DNA from: Aeromicrobium sp. Root344
GTDB lineage: Bacteria > Actinomycetota > Actinomycetes > Propionibacteriales > Nocardioidaceae
DNA: 64,000 nt
NCBI RefSeq assembly: GCF_001425755.1
Contig: NZ_LMDH01000001.1
Span: 3,347,571-3,411,570 of the forward strand
Direction: 5' to 3'
Shown one piece after another: positions 23,421-32,279 of the stretch. Below the pieces are notes generated by a model that was given only the letters and a program-made list of their open reading frames with translations, was not told where the DNA came from and ran no database searches. Within the stretch, counting starts at the first letter, position 1, and each line of letters starts with the position of its first letter. The translations under genes and the position numbers were made by a program.

Positions 23421-25550
23421 TTGGCCAGAAGAGGCCAGCGGCAGACGGGGACGACCCGTTCCGCACCACAGCGCCGTGCTCGCGCCGGCAACGACGGCAT
23501 CATGTCGGTGCTCGCTCGCGCGGTGCGCGAGGTCGAGGCGGGTGCCCAGCGCGGCCGCGTGTCGCCGTCGACGCGCACCAAGTTCCAGGTCGTGGCGCTC
23601 CTGGCACGCGAGGAGCGCACCCGGGCCAAGGCTGACCCGGCCCTCTCCGAGCCCCAGCGCGCCGAGAAGCTCAAGCGACTCGACGGCATCGGCACGATCC
23701 TGGCGCAGACCGCCGCCCGCGACACGTCGCTCCTCTCGCTCCTGGCCGAGGACGCCGAGGTGTCCGACGCCGCCATCGTGCTCAAGCACGACATGCTGCA
23801 GGCCGCCGGCGTCGAGGAGACACCAGACGCTGCCGCGGAAGCCGAGGAAGCCCCTGTCGCTGCGCCGGTCGAGCGGCGCATCGTGCCGCAGTCCGTCGTC
23901 GCGCGCCAGCTGGCCAACCCGTTCCTGCCGCCCGACTTCGAGGCGGCCCAGGCTGCCAAGCCGCAGACGCAGCGCCTCGCCACCTGGGAGCTCCTCGGAC
24001 CGTTGTTCTCGGCCTTCGAACGCGCTGCCGGCGGATCCAAGGCCTGCATGACGCTCCCGGAACCGTCGGACACCAAGGTGCCGGTCGGGCTCGAGCTGAT
24101 GCGCCACCAGGCCGAGGTCATCGCGGCCGCCGAGGACGGGCACCGCACGTTCCTGCTCGCCGACGAGCCCGGGCTGGGCAAGACCGCCCAGGCGTTGCTC
24201 GCGGCACAGGCGGCCAACGCCTATCCACTGCTCGTCGTGGTGCCCAACGTCGTCAAGACCAACTGGGCGCGCGAGGCGGAGCTGTGGACGCCCAACCGGC
24301 CCTCCACCGTGATCCACGGCGACGGCCACACGATCGACGGATTTGCCGACATCGTGATCGTCAACTACGAGGTCCTCGACCGCCACGTCGGCTGGCTGGG
24401 CGACCTCGGCTTCCGCGGCATGGTGCTCGACGAGGCGCACTTCATCAAGAACAAGTCCTCACAGCGCTCCCAGCACGTGCTGCAGCTGTCGGAGCGCATC
24501 CGGGCTCGCACGGTGCGACCGCTGATGATGGCCCTGACGGGCACGCCGCTGATCAACGACATCGACGACTTCCGCGCGATCTGGCAGTTCCTGGGCTGGA
24601 TCGACGACAAGAAGCCGCGCCCCGAGCTCATGCGCGCGCTCGAGGAGACCGGCCTCACGCCGATCGATCCCGGCTTCTACGCCGCGGCACGATCGCGCGT
24701 CATCGACATGGGCATCGTGCGTCGGCGCAAGGTCGACGTGGCCTCCGACATCCCGGCGCGTCGCATCGCCGACCTCCCGGTCGAGCTCGACGACGAGGCG
24801 GGCCGGTCGATCCGCGAGGCCGAGCGCGTGCTCGCCCAACGGCTCGTCAAGCGCTACGAGAGCGCGCTCGCCAACCGCACGTCCGGCATCACGGTCGAGG
24901 GCATCGACCATGAGCTCGTACGCCGGGTGGCCGGCTGGGAGCGTGACGAGAGCTCGGGCAAGACCGACGAGAACGTGTTCACGATGATGCGCCGCATCGG
25001 CCAGGCCAAGGCTGGTCTTGCCGCCGACTACACCGCGCAGCTTGCGCGCAACGTCGGCAAGGTCGTCTTCTTCGCCAAGCACGTCGACGTCATGGACCTC
25101 GCCGAGGAGACGTTCGAGCGGCGGGGCATCCGCTACTCCTCGATCCGCGGCAACCAGACGCCCAAGGTGCGCCAGCGCAACATCGACGCGTTCGTCGACG
25201 ATCCCGAGGTCGCCGTCGTGGTCTGCTCGCTGTCGGCTGCGGGCGTCGGCATCAACCTCCAGGTCGCCTCCAACATGGTGCTGGCCGAGCTGTCGTGGAC
25301 CGACGCCGAGCAGACCCAGGCGATCGACCGGGTCCACCGCATCGGTCAGGACGAGCCCGTCACCGCGTGGCGCATCATCGCCTCACAGACGATCGACACC
25401 CGGATCGTGGAGCTCCTCGACAGCAAGGCCGGGCTCGCCGCCAGGGCGCTGGACGGCTCGGACGACGAGGTCTCGGCGTCGGCGGACATGCAGCTCGAAG
25501 CGCTCGTCGGACTCCTCACCGACGCCTTGGAGCAGCAACAGGACACGTGA
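23421..25550 (+). CDS. SNF2-family DEAD/DEAH helicase
   Basis: 709-residue helicase of the SNF2 superfamily. After an N-terminal region (about 1-210, helical, Ala/Glu-rich) comes LMRHQAEVIAAAEDGHRTFLLADEPGLGKTAQALLA with Walker A (about 240-255), DEAH (VLDEAHFIKN), TGTP and the C-terminal helicase lobe ending in AGVGINLQVAS and the SNF2 arginine motif QAIDRVHRIGQDEPV. The TTG start at 23421 is chosen because AGGAGG lies five bases upstream, the best Shine-Dalgarno in the area, and the protein begins with a basic MARRGQRQ. The protein likely translocates on dsDNA. No methylase or defence gene is adjacent, so a housekeeping role in DNA repair is more likely than phage defence. Confidence 0.88.
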   Translation: MARRGQRQTGTTRSAPQRRARAGNDGIMSVLARAVREVEAGAQRGRVSPSTRTKFQVVALLAREERTRAKADPALSEPQRAEKLKRLDGIGTILAQTAARDTSLLSLLAEDAEVSDAAIVLKHDMLQAAGVEETPDAAAEAEEAPVAAPVERRIVPQSVVARQLANPFLPPDFEAAQAAKPQTQRLATWELLGPLFSAFERAAGGSKACMTLPEPSDTKVPVGLELMRHQAEVIAAAEDGHRTFLLADEPGLGKTAQALLAAQAANAYPLLVVVPNVVKTNWAREAELWTPNRPSTVIHGDGHTIDGFADIVIVNYEVLDRHVGWLGDLGFRGMVLDEAHFIKNKSSQRSQHVLQLSERIRARTVRPLMMALTGTPLINDIDDFRAIWQFLGWIDDKKPRPELMRALEETGLTPIDPGFYAAARSRVIDMGIVRRRKVDVASDIPARRIADLPVELDDEAGRSIREAERVLAQRLVKRYESALANRTSGITVEGIDHELVRRVAGWERDESSGKTDENVFTMMRRIGQAKAGLAADYTAQLARNVGKVVFFAKHVDVMDLAEETFERRGIRYSSIRGNQTPKVRQRNIDAFVDDPEVAVVVCSLSAAGVGINLQVASNMVLAELSWTDAEQTQAIDRVHRIGQDEPVTAWRIIASQTIDTRIVELLDSKAGLAARALDGSDDEVSASADMQLEALVGLLTDALEQQQDT

Positions 25551-25655
25551 CGCCTGCCCCGCACCGTCGTTGAACCTGCAGCAGTCCCATGTCGGAGCTC
25601 GGGCGACGACGCGATACCCCGTACGTTCGCGGGGCCTCACGTGCAAGGAGCAGCC

Positions 25656-27059
25656 ATGAAGCGCGCCCTGTCCATCGGCTCGGCCGTCCTGGCCGTCGCC
25701 GCCAGCCTGCTGAGCATGCCCCCGGCCACGGCGGCCGCCACCCCTCAGGTCGCGACGGCCGCTCCGGGCCTGCGTGACGTGATGTTCGTCGGCAACAACT
25801 GGCAGGGCACCGCCTCCATCGTCGACGCCAACACCCGCGTGATGCTGAAGTCCGGCATCAATCTGATCCCCGACAAGACGCAGGAGCTCAAGGACATCAC
25901 CCTCAACCCGGTCAAGCTCGTGTTCTACCTCGTCGTGCAGGCCGGGCCGGGGGAGGGCCACGACCAGTACGTCGACGACATGTTCACGACGAACAACGGC
26001 AGATATCTCGCGGTGTCGCGCCCGAGCTTCGCCGACGTCGTGTGGATCGACATCGCCAAGGCTGTCGCGGGCGACCCCGACAGCATCGTCCACGAGGAGC
26101 AGATGGACGGCTATCGCACCGATCACATGGGGCTGTCGCCCGACGGCCGCCGGTTGGTGGTCTCGGACTCCATGAAACGCCAGGTCATCGAGTACTCCAT
26201 GGTCGACGAGGTCGTCGGCGGCAAGACCGTCACGATGGGGCAGCGCTTGCGGACGTTCGCCTCGGGCGAGACGCCGCACGAGAACAACTACAGCAAGGAC
26301 GGGTCGCGGATCTTCCACGCCTCGATCGGCCGGGTCTACCTCCCGGGCGACGCGACGAACCTGGGATCGCTCGACCTGAGCCTGGTGCACAACACCGTCA
26401 AGGGCGACCGTTGGTTCCAGGTCGTCGACAACGCCAGCTTCGCCGTGAAGCAGCGGTGGGACATCGGCAAGGAGCTCGCCGAGGCCGGTCACCCCGGGAT
26501 GAGCTCGGCCGTACGCCCGATGGCGGTCGCGCCCGGCGAGCGGTTCATCTACTTCCAGGTGTCCTTCTTCCACGGCCTGGTGGAGTTCGACACCCAGGCG
26601 CCCGACATCGACGGCAAGGTCGGCTACACCGCCGGCGGCATCGCCGAGCCGCGCGTCGGGGCGGTCAAGCGCGTCATCTCACTGCCCAACCGGGTCCCCA
26701 AGATGCCGCGGGAGCAGTACGTCAACGACTCGGCCCACCACGGGCTCTCGATCAACGCGGCGGGCACGACGTTGTGCGCGGCCGGGACGATGGACGACTA
26801 CGCCGCGCTCGTCGACCGCGCCTCGGGCGCCTTCACGATCTTCGACACCGAGACGACCGGTCACTCGTACGGCAAGCCGTACTGGACGACCGAGGGACTG
26901 AACGACACGTGCTGGATCTCGCTGAGCGAGGCGGACTCGGTCGCGGTGATCGACACGACCACCAAGAAGGAGATCGCCTACCTGCCAGTCGGCGACCACC
27001 CGCAGCGCATACGCCACGGCTACGTCCCGGAGGCCTTGGCCGCGGACCTGGCTTCCTAG
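25656..27059 (+). CDS. Secreted YncE-like beta-propeller protein
   Basis: 467-residue exported protein. The Sec signal peptide is clear: MKRALSIGSAVLAVAASLLSMPPATAA (1-27), with cleavage probable after ATAA. The rest is made of repeated WD/YVTN-like blades (for example SPDGRRLVVSDS, AVAPGERFIYFQ, SINAAGTTLCAAG, AVIDTTTKKEIAYLPVG), ending in a run typical of YncE/YVTN propellers. AAGGAG is five bases before the ATG. Alone, convergent with plsC; their stops share CTAG. The ligand is unknown. Confidence 0.8.
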   Translation: MKRALSIGSAVLAVAASLLSMPPATAAATPQVATAAPGLRDVMFVGNNWQGTASIVDANTRVMLKSGINLIPDKTQELKDITLNPVKLVFYLVVQAGPGEGHDQYVDDMFTTNNGRYLAVSRPSFADVVWIDIAKAVAGDPDSIVHEEQMDGYRTDHMGLSPDGRRLVVSDSMKRQVIEYSMVDEVVGGKTVTMGQRLRTFASGETPHENNYSKDGSRIFHASIGRVYLPGDATNLGSLDLSLVHNTVKGDRWFQVVDNASFAVKQRWDIGKELAEAGHPGMSSAVRPMAVAPGERFIYFQVSFFHGLVEFDTQAPDIDGKVGYTAGGIAEPRVGAVKRVISLPNRVPKMPREQYVNDSAHHGLSINAAGTTLCAAGTMDDYAALVDRASGAFTIFDTETTGHSYGKPYWTTEGLNDTCWISLSEADSVAVIDTTTKKEIAYLPVGDHPQRIRHGYVPEALAADLAS

Positions 27060-27625
27060 GGCGCGCTGGTCTCGTCACGGAGGCGTGGCTCCGTCGCGTT
27101 CGCCGGCTTGATCCCGTGCTTGTCAGCGAAGAATGCGCGCACCAGGTCCATGTCGGCCTTGACGTCGTCGGACGGGTGGAACGTCGGCCCGAAGCCCATG
27201 GTCTTGGTCGGAGGGTCGAAGAACGCGAGCGTGATTGGCAGCCCGGTGTCGCGGGAGATCCGCAGGAACCCCGACTTCCAGTAGTCGCCCTTGGTGCGGG
27301 TGCCCTCGGCGGCGATGATCAGGCGGAACGGCTCACCGTTTCGTGACTCCTCCACGAGCTCGCCGACGACGCCAGCGGCGTTGTCGCGGTCGAGGGGTAC
27401 GCCGCCGAAGCGGCGCAGCAGCCAGCCGAGCGGACCGCGGAACAGCTGCTTCTTGACCAGCACCCGCGGATGCGCGCCGTCGTGCCACATCACGAGCAGC
27501 ATCGTCACGAAGTCCCAGTTGGACGTGTGCGGAGCGCCTACGAGGATGCCGGTCTCTGGCACCTCGCCGACCATCTCGTAGCCCGCACGGCGGACGATGA
27601 AGCGGGCGAGTCGCTGGCGGATCAT
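27056..27625 (-). CDS. 1-acyl-sn-glycerol-3-phosphate acyltransferase family protein (PlsC-like)
   Basis: 189-residue acyltransferase. It has the acyltransferase motif I HTSNWD (33-38, HX4D), motif III-like FRLIIAAEGTRTK (99-111) and PITLAFFDPP. It is shorter than typical PlsC proteins, as are many family members. It would transfer an acyl chain to a lysophospholipid-type acceptor, but the acceptor is unknown. The leaderless pattern TAGGAT-N6-ATG supports the start. Convergent with the beta-propeller gene. Confidence 0.83.
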   Translation of the reverse strand: MIRQRLARFIVRRAGYEMVGEVPETGILVGAPHTSNWDFVTMLLVMWHDGAHPRVLVKKQLFRGPLGWLLRRFGGVPLDRDNAAGVVGELVEESRNGEPFRLIIAAEGTRTKGDYWKSGFLRISRDTGLPITLAFFDPPTKTMGFGPTFHPSDDVKADMDLVRAFFADKHGIKPANATEPRLRDETSAP

Positions 27626-27755
27626 CCCGCGATCCTATGGGTGCGCCGTCGGGCGACTGGCCAGGAGGGCGGCGAACGGCACCGCGTACGTGTGACCGCG
27701 CGTCGGAAGGGTACGCACGGGGCGTCACTCCCACCGACCGAACGGAGCACCACCT

Positions 27756-28175
27756 GTGATCCCGAAGATCCTGCACACACCCGTCTCGATCGCCCAGCAC
27801 GTGGCCGGCGGAGTCGCCCGAGGCGGCCTGCGCGGAGCTGTTGCCGTCGTGAAGAAGGTCCTGCCGGACGACCAGGACAGCCCGCAGCAGGACCCGTCGC
27901 CGAGCGTCACGACCGAGCCGGTCCGCCAGCCGCCGTCGCCCACCACGACGACCAAGAAGGCCACCACCAACACGATGCCGGCCAAGAAGGCGCAGGCGAA
28001 ACGGGCGGCCACCAAGAAGACCGCGGCGAAGAAGACCACTCCCAAGAAGAGCGCGCCGATGAAGCCGGCCGCCGTGCTCAACGAGGATCCCGCTCCCGCG
28101 GACGCCGACCCCGTCGTCTACAGCACGGGTCCCGAGGTGACGACGAACGTCCCCGGGGACGACCTGCGCGCATGA
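27756..28175 (+). CDS. Lys/Ala/Thr-rich protein, histone-H1-like tail, unknown function
   Basis: 139-residue protein. The N-terminal third (MIPKILHTPVSIAQHVAGG...AVAVVKKVLP) is hydrophobic and helical; a Pro/Ser/Thr linker follows, and then a strongly basic region (about residues 72-105) of repeated AKK/TKK/PKK units, similar in composition to histone H1 and to the tail of mycobacterial HupB. It then ends in an acidic stretch. No HU domain precedes the tail. GTG start; GGAG lies about ten bases upstream. Possibly DNA- or RNA-binding, which is inference from composition only. Confidence 0.65.
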   Translation: MIPKILHTPVSIAQHVAGGVARGGLRGAVAVVKKVLPDDQDSPQQDPSPSVTTEPVRQPPSPTTTTKKATTNTMPAKKAQAKRAATKKTAAKKTTPKKSAPMKPAAVLNEDPAPADADPVVYSTGPEVTTNVPGDDLRA

Positions 28176-28207
28176 GCCGGACCGCCGGCCGGGCCGGAAG
28201 GTAGGGC

Positions 28208-28936
28208 ATGCACCAGCTCGAGTGGATCGGCATCATCCGACACGGCGAGAGCGTCGGGAACGTCGCGGCGGCGACCGCGGAGAAGAAGGGCCTGGACCTG
28301 ATCGACATCACCGAACGGGACGCCGACGTGCCGTTGTCCGACACCGGCGAGAAACAGGCTCGTGCCGTGGCCGGCTGGCTCGACGACCTGCCGGAAGAGG
28401 AACGCCCTGACGTCGTGGTGGTGTCGCCATACGTACGCACCAAGCAGACGGCGGAGATCGCGCTCGAAGGCCTCGACATCCCAACCGTCCGGGACGAGCG
28501 CCTGCGCGATCGCGAGCTGGGCGTGCTGGACCTCCACACGGTCCACGGCATCCAGTCGAGGTTCCCCGAGGAGTCTGAGCGGCGCCAACGGCTCGGCAAG
28601 TTCTACTACCGCCCGCCCGGCGGCGAGTCGTGGGCCGATGTCCTGCTGCGCATCCGCAGCCTGTTGCGCGACGTTGCCGAGGACCATCCCGAGCAACGCG
28701 TGCTCTTCTTCGGCCACGACGCCGTCGTCTCGCTGTTCCGATACGTCCTGGAGGGTCTCGACGAGGAGGAGCTCATGTCAGCTGCCAAGGAGTCGCCCAT
28801 CGCCAACTGCTCGATCAGCAGCTGGCGATGGGATGGCGAGTGGGTCAACGAGCGCTTCAACGACGTCGAGCACCTCCAGCAGGACGACGCGGCGCGCCCG
28901 ACGGCCGAGGAGGGCGTCGATGCCCCCGCAGTCTGA
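28208..28936 (+). CDS. Histidine phosphatase family protein
   Basis: 242-residue protein of the histidine phosphatase (phosphoglycerate mutase-like) superfamily. The RHGE core is GIIRHGESVGN (8-18), with PLSDTGEKQARAVAGWL (about 43-59), VSPYVRTKQTAEIAL (about 73-87), the catalytic ERLR-like DERLRDRELG, and the second His in VLFFGHDAVVSLFRYVLEGL. These residues form the phosphohistidine site. Substrate is not known; related actinobacterial proteins include broad phosphatases and alpha-ribazole phosphatase. It overlaps nnrD by 17 bases, so they are co-translated. Confidence 0.88.
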   Translation: MHQLEWIGIIRHGESVGNVAAATAEKKGLDLIDITERDADVPLSDTGEKQARAVAGWLDDLPEEERPDVVVVSPYVRTKQTAEIALEGLDIPTVRDERLRDRELGVLDLHTVHGIQSRFPEESERRQRLGKFYYRPPGGESWADVLLRIRSLLRDVAEDHPEQRVLFFGHDAVVSLFRYVLEGLDEEELMSAAKESPIANCSISSWRWDGEWVNERFNDVEHLQQDDAARPTAEEGVDAPAV

Positions 28937-29789
28937 CGCGCAGGTCGTCACGCCTCAGCTGCTGCGAAGCTGGCCGCTCCCTGAGCCGGACGGTGACAAG
29001 GAGGCGCGGGGGACCGTGCTCGTCGTCGGCGGATCGCGCTTCACGCCCGGCGCCGTGCTGCTGGCCGGTACGGCAGCCCTGCGCGCTGGTGCCGGGCGCC
29101 TGCAGCTCGCGACCACGGATGACAACGCCCAGGCCCTGAGCATCGCCGTCCCGGAGGCCAAGGTCGTCGGACTGCCGACCACGGACGGCGGCTCGGTCGA
29201 CGGCGACGTGCCGAACCACCTGCTCGAGCTCGTCGAGCAGGCCGACGTCGTTGCCATCGGGCCGGGCCTCGATGACCCGGAGCAGACCGCGGTGCTCCTG
29301 CGGCGGGTCGTCGGAGCCGTCGCCGGCGACGCGAGGCTCGTGATCGACGCGTACGCCCTCGGCGCACTCGGCGAGGAGCCGCAGCTGCTCGGCAAGCTCG
29401 CCGAGCACACCGTGCTGACGCCCAACGTGGGAGAGGCCGGGCGCCTGCTCGGGCGGGATCCCGGCGACGACCTCGATGCCGAGGCGGCGGCCGTCACCGA
29501 GCGGTTCGGGGCCGTGGTGTCGCTCTACGGTCACGTGGCCGAGCCGGGCGGGGGAGCGTGGCGGGACGAGAACGCCGACGTCGGTCTCGGCACGTCCGGC
29601 AGCGGAGATGTCCTTGCCGGCATCATGGCCGGCCTGCTGGCGCGCGGCGCAGAGCCCGCCCAGGCAGCCTGCTGGGGCACGTACGTGCATGCGATGGCGG
29701 GACAGCGGCTGGTCACCCGGATGGGGCGCACGGGCTACCTCGCTCGCGAGCTCGTCGACGAGGTCGCGGCGACCATTGCGATGGTCTAG
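28920..29789 (+). CDS. nnrD: ADP-dependent NAD(P)H-hydrate dehydratase
   Basis: 289-residue carbohydrate-kinase-fold enzyme that repairs hydrated NAD(P)H using ADP. Visible: GTVLVVGGSRFTPGAVLLAGTAALRAGAGRLQLAT (about 27-61), LTPNVGEAGRLLGRD (about 165-179) and GTSGSGDVLAGIMAGLLARG (about 228-247), the nucleotide-binding region. The usual DADAL element is DAYALGAL here, so one conserved Asp is Tyr. No epimerase domain is fused to it. ATG at 28920, overlapping the phosphatase gene by 17 bases. Eight bases separate its end from the convergent MBL gene. Confidence 0.9.
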   Translation: MPPQSDAQVVTPQLLRSWPLPEPDGDKEARGTVLVVGGSRFTPGAVLLAGTAALRAGAGRLQLATTDDNAQALSIAVPEAKVVGLPTTDGGSVDGDVPNHLLELVEQADVVAIGPGLDDPEQTAVLLRRVVGAVAGDARLVIDAYALGALGEEPQLLGKLAEHTVLTPNVGEAGRLLGRDPGDDLDAEAAAVTERFGAVVSLYGHVAEPGGGAWRDENADVGLGTSGSGDVLAGIMAGLLARGAEPAQAACWGTYVHAMAGQRLVTRMGRTGYLARELVDEVAATIAMV

Positions 29790-29797
29790 GTCCTGTC

Positions 29798-30616
29798 TCA
29801 GGTGAGATGGTCGTAGTCGCCGCTGACCCACGCGGCATGTCGCTCGGCTGAGCGGTGCACGATCGCCTTGGCGTCAGCCTCGATCGAGTTGTCGAAGTTG
29901 CCGTAGAGCCGGTCGTAGTCGAACCGGTCGACGTGGTCGGCGACGCGCTTCACGACAGCGCCTGACAACGGCAGCCGGTTGGGATAGCTGCGCATGAAGC
30001 TGACCGACGTACGGTCAGGGTTGGCGAAGATCGTGTCGCCCGTGAGCAGGACTCCGCGTCCCTGCGCGCCGGCCTGCCAGTGGGCGACGGCGCTGCCGGG
30101 GAAGTGGCCGCCGGGCTGGCTCAGCGTGACGCCCGGCAGGATCTCGAGATCGCCGGACCACGTCTCGATGACCGGATCGGGCCGCGCGACCCACTCGCGG
30201 TCGGCCTCGGCGACCAGGACCGGCACGCCGCCGAGCATCCGGCTCCACTCGACCTGCACGCCGTACATGTGCGGGTGGCTCGCCACGATCGCACGTACGT
30301 CACCGAGTGCGCGGACGCGATCGGCGATGTCGGCGTCGACATAGCCGACCGGGTCCCACAGCAGGTTGCCCGCCGGCGTACGCAGGAGCTTGGACTGCTG
30401 GCCGATGCCGGTCGACGGCGTCGTGGTGATCGCGTGCAGGTCGGGCTCGAGGTCGGCGATCTCGGCACGATGGCCGTCGGCGGTGAGCTCGTCCAACGTC
30501 GTCCAGAGCTGACCCTCGGCGGGCACCCATTGCCGCTCGTCAGCGCAGATCGCACACACCTCGATCCTCGCGGCATGCTCGACGGCGCAGGTCTGACAGA
30601 TCACGAAGTCGCTCAT
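29798..30616 (-). CDS. MBL-fold metallo-hydrolase-like protein with N-terminal zinc-ribbon-like cysteines
   Basis: 272-residue protein. Two CxxC pairs near the start (ICQTC, CAICADE) suggest a small zinc ribbon. The MBL fold follows, but metal residues are weak: the HxHxDH motif reads SHPHMYG and the later segments are GGHFPGS and LLTGDTIFANPD. It may bind one metal or none. The ATG is supported by TACGGT-N6 (rc of 30623-30628). Function unknown; hydrolase of a phosphodiester or lactone is possible. The open frame extends further upstream, but that part is antisense to the MFS promoter region. Confidence 0.75.
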   Translation of the reverse strand: MSDFVICQTCAVEHAARIEVCAICADERQWVPAEGQLWTTLDELTADGHRAEIADLEPDLHAITTTPSTGIGQQSKLLRTPAGNLLWDPVGYVDADIADRVRALGDVRAIVASHPHMYGVQVEWSRMLGGVPVLVAEADREWVARPDPVIETWSGDLEILPGVTLSQPGGHFPGSAVAHWQAGAQGRGVLLTGDTIFANPDRTSVSFMRSYPNRLPLSGAVVKRVADHVDRFDYDRLYGNFDNSIEADAKAIVHRSAERHAAWVSGDYDHLT

Positions 30617-30761
30617 GGATCCACCGTAGGACACCTCGGGGACACCGAACCGGGCGTGCAATTGGCCCGCACGAACCATCGAATTCTGTCCTTGCCCGGC
30701 ACTACGCTCGTGAATGTCCCGCTTTTCCTTGGAATTCCCGTCCATCCGCAGGGAGACCGCC

Positions 30762-32276
30762 ATGTCTGACAGCATCCCCACCACCGGTTCGGGAGCACCG
30801 TCCGAGCCGCTTGACCCCAAGCGTTGGCTCGCGCTCGGCGTGATCGCCGTGGCGCAGCTGATGATCATCCTCGACGCCTCGATCGTCAACATCGCGCTGC
30901 CCTCGGCCCAGAAGGACCTCAGCATCAGCGACGCCGACCGGCAGTGGGTCGTCACGGCCTACACCCTCGCCTTCGGCGGGCTCCTGCTGCTGGGCGGTCG
31001 CATCGCCGACTACACCGGGCGCAAGCGCACGTTCATCATCGGCCTGATCGGGTTCGCCGGCGCCTCGGCGCTCGGCGGCGTCGCCTCGAGTGCCGGCCTG
31101 CTCTACGCCGCCCGAGGACTTCAGGGCGCCTTCGCCGCGCTGCTGGCACCGGCCGCCCTCTCGCTGATCTCGGTGACGTTCTCGTTGCCCAAGGAGCGTG
31201 CCACGGCGTTCGGCGTGTTCGGCGCGATCTCCGGCGGCGGCGCAGCGATCGGTCTGATCGTCGGCGGGGTGCTGACCGAGTACGCCTCCTGGCGCTGGTG
31301 CCTGGGCGTCAACGTCCCGATCGCGCTCGTCACGGCCTTCGCGGCGACGCGCGTCGTCAAGGAGAGCAAGGCCCACGGCAACACCAAGTACGACATCCCC
31401 GGGGCCGTCCTGGTGTCCCTGGGCCTGGTGTCGCTGGTCTACGGCTTCACGCAGGCCGCCAAGCTCAAGGACCCCGGCAAGAGCACCGAGGTCCAGGGCT
31501 GGACCGACCCGTCGACGATCACGTTCCTCGCGATCGCCGTCGCGCTGCTCGTCGCGTTCGTCGTCTGGGAGCGACGCACCAGCACGCCGCTGCTGCCGTT
31601 GTGGGTCGCGCTCGACCGCAACCGCGGCGGTTCCTATCTCGTGTTCTTCTTCGTCGGAGCAGGGCTGTTCGCGATGTTCCTGTTCATGACGTTCTACTTC
31701 CAGATCACGATGGGCTACACGCCGTTGGAGTCCGGGTTCGCGTTCCTGCCGTTCAGCCTCGGCGTCATCGGTGCGGCCGGCTTCGTGTCCAACCTGTTGC
31801 CACGCATCGGCCCGATGCCGATCATGATCCCGGGACTGGCGCTCGCGATCGCCGGCATGCTGATGCTGACGCAGATCACCGCCGACACCTCCTACTGGGG
31901 ATACGTCTTGCCGTCGTTGCTGCTGATGAGCATCGGCATGGCGGGCGTCTTCATCACGGCATCCAGCACCTCACTGGTCGGCATCGGCACGCACGACGCC
32001 GGCGTCGCCAGCGCGCTGCTCAACACGTCGCAGCAGGTCGGCGGCTCGCTCGGCACGGCGCTGCTCAACACGCTGTATGCCGGCGCCGTCACCGCCTACC
32101 TCGCGGATCACCTCAGCGCGGCGCCCAAGGCCGCGGCGGGCAGCGCGCTCGTCCACGGCTATCACATCGCGTTCTTCTGGGGCGCCATGCTGCTGACGGT
32201 GTCGTTGCTGGTCGCGGTGTTCGTGATGAACGCCAAGAAGGAGGACGTGCCGGCCGACGTCGTCGCGCCGGCCTGA
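30762..32276 (+). CDS. MFS transporter, DHA2 (EmrB/QacA) family
   Basis: 504-residue inner-membrane drug:proton antiporter with about 14 transmembrane segments. The first begins ALGVIAVAQLMIILDASIVNIALPSAQKDL, containing the D-x-x-I-V-N-V-A-L-P signature (motif D1) of the 14-TM family, and GGRIADYTGRKRTFIIGL is motif A. The protein ends in a Lys-rich cytoplasmic tail. ATG at 30762 is preferred (GGGAG about eight bases upstream); TACGCT at 30703 would give a leader of about 48 nt, although an ATG at 30714 exists five bases after that -10. Substrate unknown. No TetR-type regulator is next to it. Confidence 0.87.
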   Translation: MSDSIPTTGSGAPSEPLDPKRWLALGVIAVAQLMIILDASIVNIALPSAQKDLSISDADRQWVVTAYTLAFGGLLLLGGRIADYTGRKRTFIIGLIGFAGASALGGVASSAGLLYAARGLQGAFAALLAPAALSLISVTFSLPKERATAFGVFGAISGGGAAIGLIVGGVLTEYASWRWCLGVNVPIALVTAFAATRVVKESKAHGNTKYDIPGAVLVSLGLVSLVYGFTQAAKLKDPGKSTEVQGWTDPSTITFLAIAVALLVAFVVWERRTSTPLLPLWVALDRNRGGSYLVFFFVGAGLFAMFLFMTFYFQITMGYTPLESGFAFLPFSLGVIGAAGFVSNLLPRIGPMPIMIPGLALAIAGMLMLTQITADTSYWGYVLPSLLLMSIGMAGVFITASSTSLVGIGTHDAGVASALLNTSQQVGGSLGTALLNTLYAGAVTAYLADHLSAAPKAAAGSALVHGYHIAFFWGAMLLTVSLLVAVFVMNAKKEDVPADVVAPA

Positions 32277-32279
32277 TCG

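Noticed and set aside
23421..25550. SNF2 helicase as part of a phage-defence system
   Set aside because: No nuclease, methylase or other defence partner is adjacent; neighbours are DinB and a secreted propeller protein, so a DNA repair role is more economical.
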